Shown piece by piece: positions 48,332 through 56,926 of a DNA stretch of 64,000 nt. Location: contig NZ_VOBC01000001.1 of assembly GCF_008369195.1 (NCBI RefSeq), forward strand, positions 434,001 through 498,000. Reading direction: 5' to 3'. Positions within the stretch are counted from its first letter, which is position 1. Each line of letters opens with the position of its first letter. The position numbers and the translations under genes were made by a program. The notes below the pieces were generated by a model. That model was not told the origin of the DNA and searched no databases. It was given only the letters and a program-made list of their open reading frames with translations. This stretch comes from Sporosarcina sp. ANT_H38 (lineage in GTDB: Bacteria; Bacillota; Bacilli; Bacillales_A; Planococcaceae).

Positions 48332-49300
48332 TTATTTGTCAATACGTTTTTCATTCATCAAGTCACTTACGGTACCTAGTTGGTATCCTTTTTCTTTTAT
48401 ACTAGATATCATGCTTTCTAGCCCTTCAGCGACCGGTTTTGTTGGATGCATAAGAACCATTGAACCGTTTTCTACACCTGTTATAACGCGTCTGACCATT
48501 TCCGAAGTTGCAGGTTTTTTCCAATCAACCGTATCGACTGTCCATAAAATGGTTTTCATACCGAGTTCGTTCGCGACAAGAATTGTTTCTTGATTAAAAC
48601 TCCCGCTTGGCGGTGCAAACCACTTAGGTTTTGTCTTAAGAGTTGCTTCAATGACATCATTCGTTTTTTTCAATTCTTCCGTCGTCTCATTCCTAGAGCG
48701 TTGTTTAAGATCGGGATGACTGTAAGCGTGGTTGCCGATTTCATGACCCCTAAGGCTAATCGATGTAGCCAAATCTGGATTCTTTTTGACCCAACTTCCG
48801 TCAAAAAAGAATGTTGCTTTGACTTTGGAATCATCTAGGATTTTAAGGATTCCTGGGATGTACTCATTGCCCCAGGCGACATTTATTAACAGGGCCACCA
48901 TAGGTTTTTCTGGATTCCCTCTATAAATTGGTGAGGGCTCTAAATCGTCCAAATGAATTTTTGGCGAAGTTTCCTTAAATATGATTTTGTTTTTGTCCAT
49001 TTCACCGTTCGCCTTCATATTTTTATAACTGGCTTCAATATCTACTTCCAAACCATTGTACCCGGGTATTGCTTTCCATACTCTGTCGATTTTCGCGTCA
49101 ATTGGTTCAGTTTTATGTTGGTCTCTGTACGCTAGGATTTTTTTGTAAAGATCATCTTTATTAGTTTCTGAGAAAATCGTGATTGTGCTTCCGGCGTCAG
49201 ACGTCGAAGAAAAAACTGGGAATACTTCGGAGAGTATTTTTGGTGTTGATAGTAACACAATAGAAATGAGTATCAGCTGAATGATGTGTTTTTTTTTCAT
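48332..49300 (-). CDS. polysaccharide deacetylase family protein (YlxY-like)
   Basis: This 322-residue protein has an N-terminal membrane segment or signal (about 5-22) and a NodB domain (about 130-315). The metal His pair is kept (GNHAYSHPD), but the first NodB motif, normally TFDDG, reads LLINVAWGNEY, so the catalytic Asp is missing. B. subtilis YlxY has a similar change as I recall, and may be inactive or altered. The start is at 49300, weakly supported by gcggga. The small upstream frame overlaps it by ATGA. Confidence 0.85.
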   Translation of the reverse strand: MKKKHIIQLILISIVLLSTPKILSEVFPVFSSTSDAGSTITIFSETNKDDLYKKILAYRDQHKTEPIDAKIDRVWKAIPGYNGLEVDIEASYKNMKANGEMDKNKIIFKETSPKIHLDDLEPSPIYRGNPEKPMVALLINVAWGNEYIPGILKILDDSKVKATFFFDGSWVKKNPDLATSISLRGHEIGNHAYSHPDLKQRSRNETTEELKKTNDVIEATLKTKPKWFAPPSGSFNQETILVANELGMKTILWTVDTVDWKKPATSEMVRRVITGVENGSMVLMHPTKPVAEGLESMISSIKEKGYQLGTVSDLMNEKRIDK

Positions 49301-49497
49301 ACCATTCCCGCTTGTACAACACTCTCATCTTCATAGGTATCCTCCGATAAATCGAAAGCGTCATTGCGAAAAGGCTTTGATTGCAGTAAGATTTTGTCTG
49401 TCTTATCACTGTGTGTCAATGAAAATCCTCCATTCGATAACTTGATAAAGGTAGGTTTCCCGTTCATCGTTGGGCTATACTTTTCATTAACTGACAA
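49297..49497 (-). CDS. possible 66-residue protein coupled to the deacetylase gene
   Basis: A reverse-strand frame from a TTG at 49497 ends in a TGA that overlaps the deacetylase ATG (ATGA), the usual sign of translational coupling. The product is soluble and acidic at its end (DLSEDTYEDESVVQAGMV). No Shine-Dalgarno is visible before the TTG, and I do not recognise the sequence, so it may be chance. Between 49498 and 49700 I see no gene. Confidence 0.35.
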   Translation of the reverse strand: MSVNEKYSPTMNGKPTFIKLSNGGFSLTHSDKTDKILLQSKPFRNDAFDLSEDTYEDESVVQAGMV

Positions 49498-49707
49498 GCA
49501 TTAAGTGATGGACGAAAGACCACCATACGATTATCAAAAAAACTGCATAGTGAGAAATCTCGATAATTGCGAACTACATCAAGGGATGAAACAAGTCTAT
49601 AGTGCTTTTTATAATTCAGGCAGTTGAAATTAGCGGAATACCTACATGTACATTATGTCGACTTTTACATAATCTCATTGTAGATCGTTAATGCGGATGA
49701 AACGCAC

Positions 49708-49736
49708 TTGCATTTAATGCGTAATCCGAGTATACT
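49708..49736 (+). promoter_or_regulatory. thrS promoter
   Basis: TTGCAT (49708-49713), a 17-bp spacer and TATACT (49731-49736), starting the T-box leader near 49743. Confidence 0.6.
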
Positions 49737-49742
49737 CAATTT

Positions 49743-50018
49743 TAATAAATAATCTGAAATGCGTGGAAGAGGACAACAATCTTTTCGTCTACCTAAAGAG
49801 AACGGGGCCATTGGCTGGAAGCCCTGAAGGATAGAAGGATGATTTACCACCTCGGAGCAGCATCGGTGAACATTGTGCAGTAACCGATGACGGAATCCGG
49901 TCCGTTACCCGACGTCAAGCTTCATCTTTTTGGTATATATTTCTGTACCAATTTGAAGGAAGAAGGGTGGAACCGCGAGCTAAAGCTTCGTCCCTTTCCA
50001 GGGATGGGGCTTTTTTTG
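49743..50018 (+). promoter_or_regulatory. T-box leader of thrS
   Basis: The 14-base T-box core AGGGTGGAACCGCG is at 49964-49977. It is followed by the terminator stem 49984-49995 with 50000-50011 and seven T residues. Upstream, the stem I region contains ACC triplets (49846-49848 and 49849-49851), fitting a threonine specifier. Uncharged tRNA-Thr would stabilise the antiterminator and allow thrS transcription. Confidence 0.9.
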
Positions 50019-50051
50019 TTGTTCAATAATAATAAAGAGGAGTGCTTAACA

Positions 50052-51986
50052 ATGACAACTATGATTAATTTGAAATTTCCAGATGGTGCTGTGAAAGAAT
50101 TTCCACAAGGTACAACTACTGAAGACGTTGCAGGATCGATTAGCCCGGGACTGCGAAAAAGTGCGCTAGCAGGTAAAGTGGGAGACAAGCTAGTAGATTT
50201 GAAATCAGCGATTACTGAGGACGGCGATATTGCAATTATCACACCTCAATCACCGGAAGCGCTTGAAATATTACGTCACAGTACAGCACATCTTCTTGCG
50301 CAAGCTGTGAAACGTAAGTACCCTAATGCGAAGCTGGGTATCGGGCCAGTTATTCAAAGCGGATTTTATTATGATATTGATTCGCCTGAACCGATTACAG
50401 CAGAAGACTTACCTGAACTTGAAAAAGAGATGAGAAGAATTATTGCTGAAAACGTGGAAGTAATTCGTCATGACGTATCTCGTGAAGAGGCGAAAAAGCG
50501 TTTCGAGGAAATTGATGACGAATATAAGCTAGAACTTCTTGAAGCGATTCCTGAGGGGGAGCAAGTGTCTATCTATGAACAAGGCGACTTCATCGACTTG
50601 TGCCGCGGAGTCCACGTTCCATCTACAGGGAAGTTGAAAGAATTCAAACTTCTTAGCATCGCAGGTGCATACTGGCGCGGTGATTCAAATAACAAAATGT
50701 TACAACGGATTTACGGTACGGCATTCTTCAAAAAAGATGAGTTGAAAGAACATCTTCGTCTCCTGGAAGAAGCTAAAGAGCGAGATCACCGTAAAATCGG
50801 GAAAGAGCTTAATCTGTTCATGAACTCTCAAAAAGTTGGACAAGGCTTACCAATGTGGTTACCTAAGGGAGCTACGATTCGCCGTGTAATTGAAAGATAC
50901 ATCGTTGATAAAGAAACGAAGCTTGGGTATGACCACGTTTATACACCTGTTCTTGGAAACGTGGAATTGTATAAAACTTCAGGTCACTGGGATCACTATC
51001 AAGATGGCATGTTCCCTGTCATGAGCATGGACAACGAAGATCTTGTCCTGCGTCCAATGAACTGTCCACATCATATGATGATTTATAAAAATGGAATTCA
51101 TTCATACAGAAACCTGCCACTACGCATTGCAGAACTTGGTACAATGCATCGTTATGAAATGTCCGGCGCACTATCAGGCTTGCAGCGCGTTCGCGGAATG
51201 ACGTTGAATGATGCGCATATCTTTGTTCGTCCGGACCAGATTAAGGACGAGTTCAAACGAGTTGTACAACTCGTTATTGAAGTTTATAAAGATTTCAATA
51301 TTGAAGATTATTCATTCCGTGTTTCTTACCGAGATCCAGCAGATAAAGAGAAATACTTTGATGACGATGCAATGTGGAATCGTGCACAATCAATGCTTAA
51401 AGAAGCGATGGATGAACTTGGCCTTGACTATGTTGAAGTAGAAGGGGAAGCTGCATTCTATGGCCCTAAACTCGATGTTCAAGTGAAAACAGCAATTGGT
51501 ATGGAAGAAACGTTATCAACAGTACAACTCGACTTTTTGCTTCCTGAACGTTTCGATCTAACATACGTTGGCGAAGATGGAAAACAACATCGTCCAGTCG
51601 TCATTCACCGTGGAGTTGTTTCAACTATGGAACGTTTTGTTGCATTCCTAATTGAAGAATACAAAGGTGCATTCCCAACTTGGTTAGCACCTGTTCAAGT
51701 AGAAGTAATTCCCGTTTCACCAGATGCGCATTTTGATTATGCAGATGGCGTTCGTGAAAAATTGGTTGCTGCAGGATTCCGTGTTAATATTGATAGCCGT
51801 GATGAAAAAATCGGTTACAAAATTCGGGAAGCGCAGATGCAAAAAGTACCTTATATGCTCGTTCTTGGCGACAAGGAAGTTGAATCAGGCGAAGTGAATG
51901 TTCGTAAATATGGTGAACAGCAATCTGAAAGCTTGCCATTTGACGAATTCCTTGCTAGACTAAAAGAAGAAGTTACAAGTAATTAA
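50052..51986 (+). CDS. thrS: threonyl-tRNA synthetase
   Basis: ThrS (644 residues) charges tRNA-Thr and edits misformed Ser-tRNA-Thr. Domains in order: TGS (about 1-65), the editing domain with [10 protein letters not shown] and the [12 protein letters not shown] block, the class II core (motif 2 around [15 protein letters not shown]; zinc Cys in MNCPHHMM; motif 3 in [14 protein letters not shown]), and the anticodon domain (about 540-640). The ATG at 50052 follows aaagaggag; the frame is open further up only because it runs through the T-box. Expression is controlled by the T-box. Confidence 0.97.
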   Translation: MTTMINLKFPDGAVKEFPQGTTTEDVAGSISPGLRKSALAGKVGDKLVDLKSAITEDGDIAIITPQSPEALEILRHSTAHLLAQAVKRKYPNAKLGIGPVIQSGFYYDIDSPEPITAEDLPELEKEMRRIIAENVEVIRHDVSREEAKKRFEEIDDEYKLELLEAIPEGEQVSIYEQGDFIDLCRGVHVPSTGKLKEFKLLSIAGAYWRGDSNNKMLQRIYGTAFFKKDELKEHLRLLEEAKERDHRKIGKELNLFMNSQKVGQGLPMWLPKGATIRRVIERYIVDKETKLGYDHVYTPVLGNVELYKTSGHWDHYQDGMFPVMSMDNEDLVLRPMNCPHHMMIYKNGIHSYRNLPLRIAELGTMHRYEMSGALSGLQRVRGMTLNDAHIFVRPDQIKDEFKRVVQLVIEVYKDFNIEDYSFRVSYRDPADKEKYFDDDAMWNRAQSMLKEAMDELGLDYVEVEGEAAFYGPKLDVQVKTAIGMEETLSTVQLDFLLPERFDLTYVGEDGKQHRPVVIHRGVVSTMERFVAFLIEEYKGAFPTWLAPVQVEVIPVSPDAHFDYADGVREKLVAAGFRVNIDSRDEKIGYKIREAQMQKVPYMLVLGDKEVESGEVNVRKYGEQQSESLPFDEFLARLKEEVTSN

Positions 51987-52097
51987 CTTTATATAGCAGT
52001 GGTCAAACCTCAGCTGTATAAATCTAAGTACATGATGTCCACGATGAAAGCAAAGCGACAATCGTGAATACGCCAATGCTCATTTTATTAAAATATG

Positions 52098-52126
52098 TTG
52101 ACAAGTTAATTGACACATGTTAAAGT
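52098..52126 (+). promoter_or_regulatory. promoter of the infC-rpmI-rplT operon
   Basis: TTGACA (52098-52103), a 17-bp spacer and TAAAGT (52121-52126). A second TTGACA at 52110-52115 lacks a good partner. Confidence 0.6.
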
Positions 52127-52164
52127 AATTAAGGTTAGTAATGACTGAATACAGTTTGTGGTAT

Positions 52165-52295
52165 AAGAAGAGGCTACCCGCTTCTCACCTGCTCGACGCC
52201 TAGACGTTGTTGACGGGTTAAAACATGAGTAAAGTGCCGTGCTTTTGCACGTACACATACGCGGGTAGACAAATCCAATTTGTCTACCTTTTTTT
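52165..52295 (+). promoter_or_regulatory. L20 leader (autoregulatory element of infC-rpmI-rplT)
   Basis: The segment beginning aagaagaggctacccgcttc resembles the L20-binding leader of Bacillus infC operons. It ends in an 11-bp terminator stem (52264-52274 with 52278-52288) and seven T residues. Binding of ribosomal protein L20 would favour termination, giving feedback control. Confidence 0.8.
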
Positions 52296-52376
52296 GTTGG
52301 ATGAACCTGTGGGACCGCCCGAACAGGACGGTATACCCAAACCATGTATTCGAGAAATATCCGGAGGTGGATTACT

Positions 52377-52895
52377 ATTAGCAAAGACATGTACGTTAAT
52401 GAGGGCATCCGTGCCCGCGAGCTACGCATCATTGATCACAACGGCGATCAGCTCGGAATCAAAACACGCACTGAGGCACTAGAAATTGCCGCTCTTGCGA
52501 ATTTGGATCTTGTCCTTGTAGCTCCAACAGCGAAACCCCCAGTGGCTCGTATCATGGACCACGGAAAGTTCAAGTTTGAACAGCAGAAAAAGGATCGCGA
52601 AGTCCGTAAGAATCAGAAAATCATTCTGCTTAAAGAAGTTCGGTTAAGCCCGACAATCGATGAGCATGATTTCCAGACAAAATTACGGAACGCTATCAAG
52701 TTCCTTGAAAAAGGCGACAAAGTTAAAGCTTCCATCCGTTTCCGCGGGCGTGCAATTACGCACAAGGAAATCGGACAGCGCGTCCTTGACCGTTTCGCAG
52801 AAGCGTGCAAAGATGTATCTACGGTTGAACAAAGACCGAAGATGGAAGGCCGCAGCATGTTCCTAGTGCTTGCTCCAACCGCTGAAAAAGAGTAA
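52377..52895 (+). CDS. infC: translation initiation factor IF-3
   Basis: IF-3 (172 residues from the chosen start) keeps the small ribosomal subunit free and checks start codons. The start is the ATT at 52377, followed by [17 protein letters not shown], matching the known ATT start of B. subtilis infC; ggaggtgg (52363-52370) is correctly placed. An upstream ATG at 52344 precedes that site and is rejected. The N-domain ([16 protein letters not shown]) and C-domain ([18 protein letters not shown]) are both present. The rare start codon lets IF-3 repress its own translation. Confidence 0.94.
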   Translation: MSKDMYVNEGIRARELRIIDHNGDQLGIKTRTEALEIAALANLDLVLVAPTAKPPVARIMDHGKFKFEQQKKDREVRKNQKIILLKEVRLSPTIDEHDFQTKLRNAIKFLEKGDKVKASIRFRGRAITHKEIGQRVLDRFAEACKDVSTVEQRPKMEGRSMFLVLAPTAEKE

Positions 52896-52922
52896 CAATG
52901 AATGATTTAGGAGGAACAGAAC

Positions 52923-53123
52923 ATGCCAAAAATGAAAACTCACCGCGGCTCAGCGAAACGTTTCAAAAAAACCGGTTCTGGTAAATTGAAGCGTGGCAGT
53001 GCTTACACAAGTCACCTTTTTGCAAACAAACCGACAAAAGCGAAACGTCACCTGCGTAAATCTTCACTCGTTTCTGCAAGCGACTTTAAACGTATTCGTC
53101 AAATGATCACTTACATGAAATAA
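52923..53123 (+). CDS. rpmI: 50S ribosomal protein L35
   Basis: This 66-residue, highly basic protein opens with [19 protein letters not shown] and contains [16 protein letters not shown], the family signature. Length equals that of B. subtilis L35. It follows infC by 27 bp with aggagga before the ATG, and it is the middle gene of the infC-rpmI-rplT operon. Confidence 0.97.
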   Translation: MPKMKTHRGSAKRFKKTGSGKLKRGSAYTSHLFANKPTKAKRHLRKSSLVSASDFKRIRQMITYMK

Positions 53124-53164
53124 TTTAAAACACAATCGGACAGAAAAGCAGGAGGTAATGAACT

Positions 53165-53524
53165 ATGCCACGCGTAAAAGGTGGAACAGTGTCGCGCAAG
53201 CGTCGTAATCGAGTATTGAAATTAGCAAAAGGTTATTTTGGTTCAAAACATAGACTTTACAAGGTAGCAAACCAACAGGTAATGAAATCATTCAACTATG
53301 CATACCGTGACCGTCGTCAGAAGAAACGTGAATTCCGTAAACTTTGGATTACACGTATCAATGCGGCTGCACGTATCAACGGTCTTTCTTACAGCACTCT
53401 AATGCACGGCTTGAAAGTAGCTGGCATCGATGTTAACCGTAAAATGCTTGCTGATCTTGCAGTGACTGACGCACAAGCGTTCACACAACTTGCAAATGCT
53501 GCAAAAAAATCAATCGCAAAATAA
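53165..53524 (+). CDS. rplT: 50S ribosomal protein L20
   Basis: This 119-residue basic protein opens with [20 protein letters not shown], and [15 protein letters not shown] lies in its globular part. L20 is an early assembly protein of the large subunit and, in Bacillus, the repressor acting at the infC leader. The ATG at 53165 follows gcaggagg. A terminator follows. Confidence 0.97.
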   Translation: MPRVKGGTVSRKRRNRVLKLAKGYFGSKHRLYKVANQQVMKSFNYAYRDRRQKKREFRKLWITRINAAARINGLSYSTLMHGLKVAGIDVNRKMLADLAVTDAQAFTQLANAAKKSIAK

Positions 53525-53536
53525 GAACGTCAATAC

Positions 53537-53584
53537 AAGCTGCCAAACGGCCCAGAGCTAATCTGGGTGCGGGGCGGCTTTTTT
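53537..53584 (+). terminator. terminator of the infC-rpmI-rplT operon
   Basis: Outer arms aagctgcc/ggcggctt (53537-53544 with 53573-53580) and inner cccaga/tctggg (53551-53556 with 53562-53567) are followed by six T residues. Confidence 0.85.
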
Positions 53585-53731
53585 AGTTGATTTTACGGGG
53601 GGTGTTTGCCACGTTTTTTCGTAGAGTTCGACTACCTGTTGCTCTGATACTTGTCTGTCGTATACTAATGCAAATCCGTCGTACATTTTCGGTGAGATGT
53701 CGTTTAAATAGTCCTTTTCAGCAGTTACCAT
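53558..53731 (-). pseudogene. possible N-terminal remnant of a GNAT-like gene
   Basis: A reverse-strand frame of 57 codons from the ATG at 53731 reads like protein (MYDGFALVYDRQVSEQQVVELYE) and resembles the first strand and helix of GNAT acetyltransferases. It stops inside the rplT terminator and has no ribosome site. It may be a truncated leftover or chance coding. Confidence 0.3.
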
Positions 53732-53761
53732 GTAAAATAAAAAGAAAAGGGGGTATCGCAC

Positions 53762-54052
53762 ATGCAAACAACTATTCTAGGATGGATTGCAATTATGTCT
53801 ATTTGGGCATTCATTACAATGGGGTACGACAAACGTCAGGCAAAAAGAAAAGGGCAACGTATTCCTGAAAAGACTTTATGGACACTTGCACTGCTTGGTG
53901 GAGGCATTGGTGCTTACTTCGGGATGCAAACATTCCGTCATAAGACGAGGCATACATCATTTCGGATCGGCTTTCTTATATTAGCAATCGCATATGGAAT
54001 CGGTATACTCTATCTTCTTGGTATTACTCTGCCAGGTATAGTGGAGGCGTAA
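53762..54052 (+). CDS. ysdA: DUF1294 membrane protein (YsdA-like)
   Basis: This 96-residue protein has three hydrophobic segments. The family motif is clear: MGYDKRQAKRKGQRIPEKTL, followed by LLGGGIGAYFGMQTFRHKTRH. The function is unknown. The ATG at 53762 follows aaaaggggg. Its place after rplT and beside ysdB matches B. subtilis. Confidence 0.88.
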   Translation: MQTTILGWIAIMSIWAFITMGYDKRQAKRKGQRIPEKTLWTLALLGGGIGAYFGMQTFRHKTRHTSFRIGFLILAIAYGIGILYLLGITLPGIVEA

Positions 54053-54075
54053 AAAGCCCGCTTTTCAACGGGCTT
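54052..54075. terminator. terminator between ysdA and ysdB
   Basis: The stem aagcccg/cgggctt (54054-54060 with 54069-54075) has a run of A residues on the left, giving a good T-tract for the reverse-strand ysdB; it may also serve ysdA. Confidence 0.75.
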
Positions 54076-54078
54076 GCA

Positions 54079-54459
54079 TTATGGTTCCATTAGTTGTTCG
54101 ATTGGATTTTTCCAACTGATATCTGCTTTAGGGTAGTTGGATAGGATTTTTGATGAGAGATAATGAAAATCGGCTTTTGTGAAATTTTGAAGTTTAGTCT
54201 CATCTTTTATCCAAACGAAAATGGAGATGACCTCACTGGAATCATCTGCTGTATCTAAATATTTTTCGCCTTCAAACATAGCACCTTTATATGATAGGAA
54301 AAAATTTTTTCGCACATTATTCACTTCATCATAGAAAAAATACTTCTCCTCCGCATATGCAATATCGAGCTTTCTTTTAGGGTTGGTTAAATAACGAATC
54401 CCGCGGTAGAACAAATAAATGATAAAGACAATTATGATAAAGCGGATTAGCAATCCCAT
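54079..54459 (-). CDS. ysdB: YsdB-like membrane-anchored protein
   Basis: This 126-residue protein has one N-terminal membrane segment (about 2-24, ending YLFYRGIRYL) and a soluble part with KNFFLSYKGAMFEGEKYL and the C-terminal SNYPKADISWKNPIEQL. It matches B. subtilis YsdB, annotated as a protein of the sigma-W pathway; the mechanism is not clear to me. The reverse-strand start follows aaagggga. Confidence 0.85.
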   Translation of the reverse strand: MGLLIRFIIIVFIIYLFYRGIRYLTNPKRKLDIAYAEEKYFFYDEVNNVRKNFFLSYKGAMFEGEKYLDTADDSSEVISIFVWIKDETKLQNFTKADFHYLSSKILSNYPKADISWKNPIEQLMEP

Positions 54460-54550
54460 ACGGATTCCCCTTTCCGAATTTTATAGTTACTGTCTTATAC
54501 GGATGATAAGCTAAATAGTTTCAATATAAATAATAATTGGAGGTTTTTTT

Positions 54551-55036
54551 ATGCAACTGTCAAAACTATTCTCTATGCAACGTGAACTCGATTTATTTAT
54601 CCAAAACAACAGGGAGAAACAGACAGATGTTTTTCAAGAAAAAGGACTTGCACTCCTAATTGAACTCGCAGAACTTGCGAATGAAACTCGTTGCTTTAAA
54701 TTTTGGAGTACGAAAGGTCCTTCAGATGATGCTGTGATTCTTGAAGAGTATGTGGATTCAATTCATTTCCTTCTGTCTTTAGGTATCGAAAAGGAATTAC
54801 ATACGCTTACAAGCTGGCCGGTAGGTGAAGTTGAAGGAGAGTTGACACAATTATTCCTTGAGACGACGGCTGCAATACATCGCTTCTTGAATGAACTTAC
54901 TATGACCTCTTATGAGCAAGTCTGGATTCATTATGGCGCTATTGCAAAAAAACTTGGGTTCAAAAATGAAGATATTATTATTGCATATTTAGCAAAGAAT
55001 GAAGAAAATTATAACCGACAAAAAACCGGTTATTAA
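54551..55036 (+). CDS. dimeric (all-alpha) dUTP diphosphatase
   Basis: This 161-residue helical NTP pyrophosphatase resembles dimeric dUTPases and MazG-type folds. Metal-binding acids appear as ELAELANE (around residue 38) and EEYVDSIHFLLSLG (around 65). It would hydrolyse dUTP to dUMP, keeping uracil out of DNA and feeding thymidylate synthesis. This type is common in phage and some Firmicutes and is unrelated to the trimeric Dut. The ATG at 54551 follows ttggagg. Confidence 0.85.
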   Translation: MQLSKLFSMQRELDLFIQNNREKQTDVFQEKGLALLIELAELANETRCFKFWSTKGPSDDAVILEEYVDSIHFLLSLGIEKELHTLTSWPVGEVEGELTQLFLETTAAIHRFLNELTMTSYEQVWIHYGAIAKKLGFKNEDIIIAYLAKNEENYNRQKTGY

Positions 55037-55064
55037 TTGTTTTATAGAAAAATCAAAAAATAGA

Positions 55065-55093
55065 TTGACAGAAGCCCCCAGATAAAAAATAAT
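55065..55093 (+). promoter_or_regulatory. promoter of the XRE regulator gene
   Basis: TTGACA (55065-55070), exactly 17 bp, then AATAAT (55088-55093), 35 bp before the start. Confidence 0.65.
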
Positions 55094-55127
55094 AGAGTTG
55101 TATATAAATTATTTAGGGGGCGTCAAT

Positions 55128-55628
55128 GTGAATGATTGGAACAAAGAGGATTTTGGTATAAGGCTAAAAAAACTGCGTGAAGAACGTGGATTATCAATGA
55201 TGGCATTTGGTACGGCTATAGGGACGTCGGCAAGTCGAATTAAAGATTGGGAAAAAGGGAAAAATGCTCCATCCGCAGCTTGGGTAGCGAAAATCTCGGA
55301 ACGCTTCAATGTTTCAACTGATGAGCTAATTCTCGGTAACGCGAAAACGTCAAAACCATTTAAAAACTCAGGTTCTACAAATGTAGATATGCTTTACGAC
55401 AAATTGAGAGAAAATATTATCAGTGATATAGAGGCAGAGGAACTGGAGCAAGCGAGTCATACTGATGAACTGTATGCTGAACTTGATGCACTAAATAAAG
55501 AAACCTATAGAAGTGGAAAAGGCAGAAGACGTGCAGAACTCGAAATGCTTGCGATACTGACAGAACTGCCAAAAAAAGAAGTACTTGAACTTCTAGAACT
55601 TGCAAAATTTAAAAAACGCTGGCAGTAA
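55128..55628 (+). CDS. XRE-family transcriptional regulator
   Basis: This 166-residue protein has an N-terminal helix-turn-helix (about 8-62: FGIRLKKLREERGLSMMAFGTAIG and SRIKDWEKGKNAPS, in two parts). An acidic linker and a helical, charged C-terminus (LAILTELPKKEVLELLELAKFKKRW) follow. It starts at the GTG at 55128 after taggggg; an in-frame codon at 55098 precedes that site. Its stop overlaps the phosphoesterase start (TAATG), so they are coupled. No phage genes are near, and the target and signal are unknown. Confidence 0.85.
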   Translation: MNDWNKEDFGIRLKKLREERGLSMMAFGTAIGTSASRIKDWEKGKNAPSAAWVAKISERFNVSTDELILGNAKTSKPFKNSGSTNVDMLYDKLRENIISDIEAEELEQASHTDELYAELDALNKETYRSGKGRRRAELEMLAILTELPKKEVLELLELAKFKKRWQ

Positions 55629-56506
55629 TGAAAGCGACTGTAAAGACAACGAAAACAAAGATGTCATTACGAAGTAAGTGGTTTAACGTCCTACTCATAA
55701 TTGGTCTTCTTAGTTTTTTGATATACAAAGAAAATACTACAGTCGGGGTAACGCGTTACGAAATCATGTCAGATAAGATTCCCGATAGTTACGACAAATT
55801 CAGTATCGTCCAGATTTCTGATTTGCATGATGCTGAATTCGGTGAAAATCACTTGGAGGTTGTCAATAGAGTTAAAATGATTACACCTCAAGCGATATTC
55901 ATCACTGGAGATTTTATCGACAGTAACCGCTACAATCTTGAAAAAAGCCTAATACTTATTCAAGAGCTTCAATTTGTAGCACCAATATATTATGTTACGG
56001 GCAATCATGAAGTTGCTACGGAGGATATGGATAATATTAAGGGAGCTCTAGCAGAACTGGGTGTTCGCGTCTTATCAAATGAAGCAGACGTGATTACACT
56101 ATTTCCGGGTAGTTCAATAGCGATTGGCGGAATTGATGACCCTCTGGCAAGTGATCTCGAGGATGATGAAGCCGTTAAGAAATCGATTGAACAAGCATTT
56201 AAAAATATACCTGATGAGATGTTCAAGGTTCTATTGTCACATAGACCGGAACGATTCGATGAATACGCCGAAGCTAGGATAGATGTGACATTCAGTGGTC
56301 ATGCCCATGGTGGACAATTTCGAATGCCGGGAGTCGGGGGGCTTGTGTCACCCGGGCAAGGATGGTTTCCTAAATATTCATCGGGAGTCCACGAGAAGAA
56401 TGACAGTCGATTGGTAGTAAGTCGCGGTCTTGGCAATAGCATAATTCCGGTGAGGCTGTTCAATCAACCAGAAATAGTCGTTGTTACTTTACGGAAAACT
56501 GAATAA
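55628..56506 (+). CDS. membrane-anchored calcineurin-like phosphoesterase
   Basis: This 292-residue protein has one N-terminal membrane segment (about 18-36) and an outward metallophosphoesterase domain. The dimetal motifs are complete: ISDLHDAEFG, TGDFID, TGNHE, LSHRPE and GHAHGGQFR. It resembles the YkuE type; the substrate is unknown. The ATG at 55628 overlaps the stop of the XRE gene, so the two are translated together. A terminator follows. Confidence 0.9.
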   Translation: MKATVKTTKTKMSLRSKWFNVLLIIGLLSFLIYKENTTVGVTRYEIMSDKIPDSYDKFSIVQISDLHDAEFGENHLEVVNRVKMITPQAIFITGDFIDSNRYNLEKSLILIQELQFVAPIYYVTGNHEVATEDMDNIKGALAELGVRVLSNEADVITLFPGSSIAIGGIDDPLASDLEDDEAVKKSIEQAFKNIPDEMFKVLLSHRPERFDEYAEARIDVTFSGHAHGGQFRMPGVGGLVSPGQGWFPKYSSGVHEKNDSRLVVSRGLGNSIIPVRLFNQPEIVVVTLRKTE

Positions 56507-56512
56507 TTGTAG

Positions 56513-56543
56513 CCTCCTTTCAAATTAGGAAGGGAGGTTTTTT
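56513..56543 (+). terminator. terminator after the phosphoesterase gene
   Basis: The 8-bp stem cctccttt/aagggagg (56513-56520 with 56530-56537, one wobble) is followed by six T residues. Confidence 0.8.
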
Positions 56544-56814
56544 GTTGTCTGAAAATCACAAGTTTTTTAACTGTGGATAACTTACAACCTAGAGATGTCA
56601 CTTCTAGACCCAGTGTGTAAAATACGCGAAGGCTCTCATAATGTGAGTTATGTAGCAGAGAGAGATTGAATTACATACTACTCGCTATAAGATTTGGCGA
56701 ATTTAGGATAGAATCCTTTGTGGGGATGCCTTGCTCTTTTATTGTTGAAAATAATAACGGGGTCAATCATTAATTCCCATTAAATAACCGCTATTCTCAT
56801 TTGTCGAAATAGGG

Positions 56815-56903
56815 TATAATATGTACTTGATTTAAAAATATCCATAGTTATGGATATGGGCGTTGTTGACATGTATTAAGAAGATTACATAGCGCATGTC
56901 AAC
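56815..56903 (+). promoter_or_regulatory. promoter and inverted repeats in the leader of the alanine symporter gene
   Basis: A perfect TATAAT (56815-56820) is followed by the hairpin tatccata/tatggata (56839-56856) and the separated inverted arms gttgacatg (56865-56873) and catgtcaac (56895-56903). The latter could be an operator or leader stem. No -35 is convincing. The rest of 56544-56814 shows no gene. Confidence 0.45.
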
Positions 56904-56926
56904 GTTGAGATTGGGAGGAAATGAAA

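Noticed and set aside
49887..50051. A 55-codon N-terminal extension of thrS
   Set aside because: The extension lies inside the T-box and terminator. The conserved TGS start is at 50052 with a good ribosome site.
52225..52482. An 85-codon frame across the L20 leader
   Set aside because: It overlaps the leader terminator and infC in another frame, and its start has no ribosome site.
55128..55628. A prophage or toxin-antitoxin module around the XRE regulator
   Set aside because: The partner is a calcineurin-like phosphoesterase with a membrane anchor and no phage or toxin genes are present.
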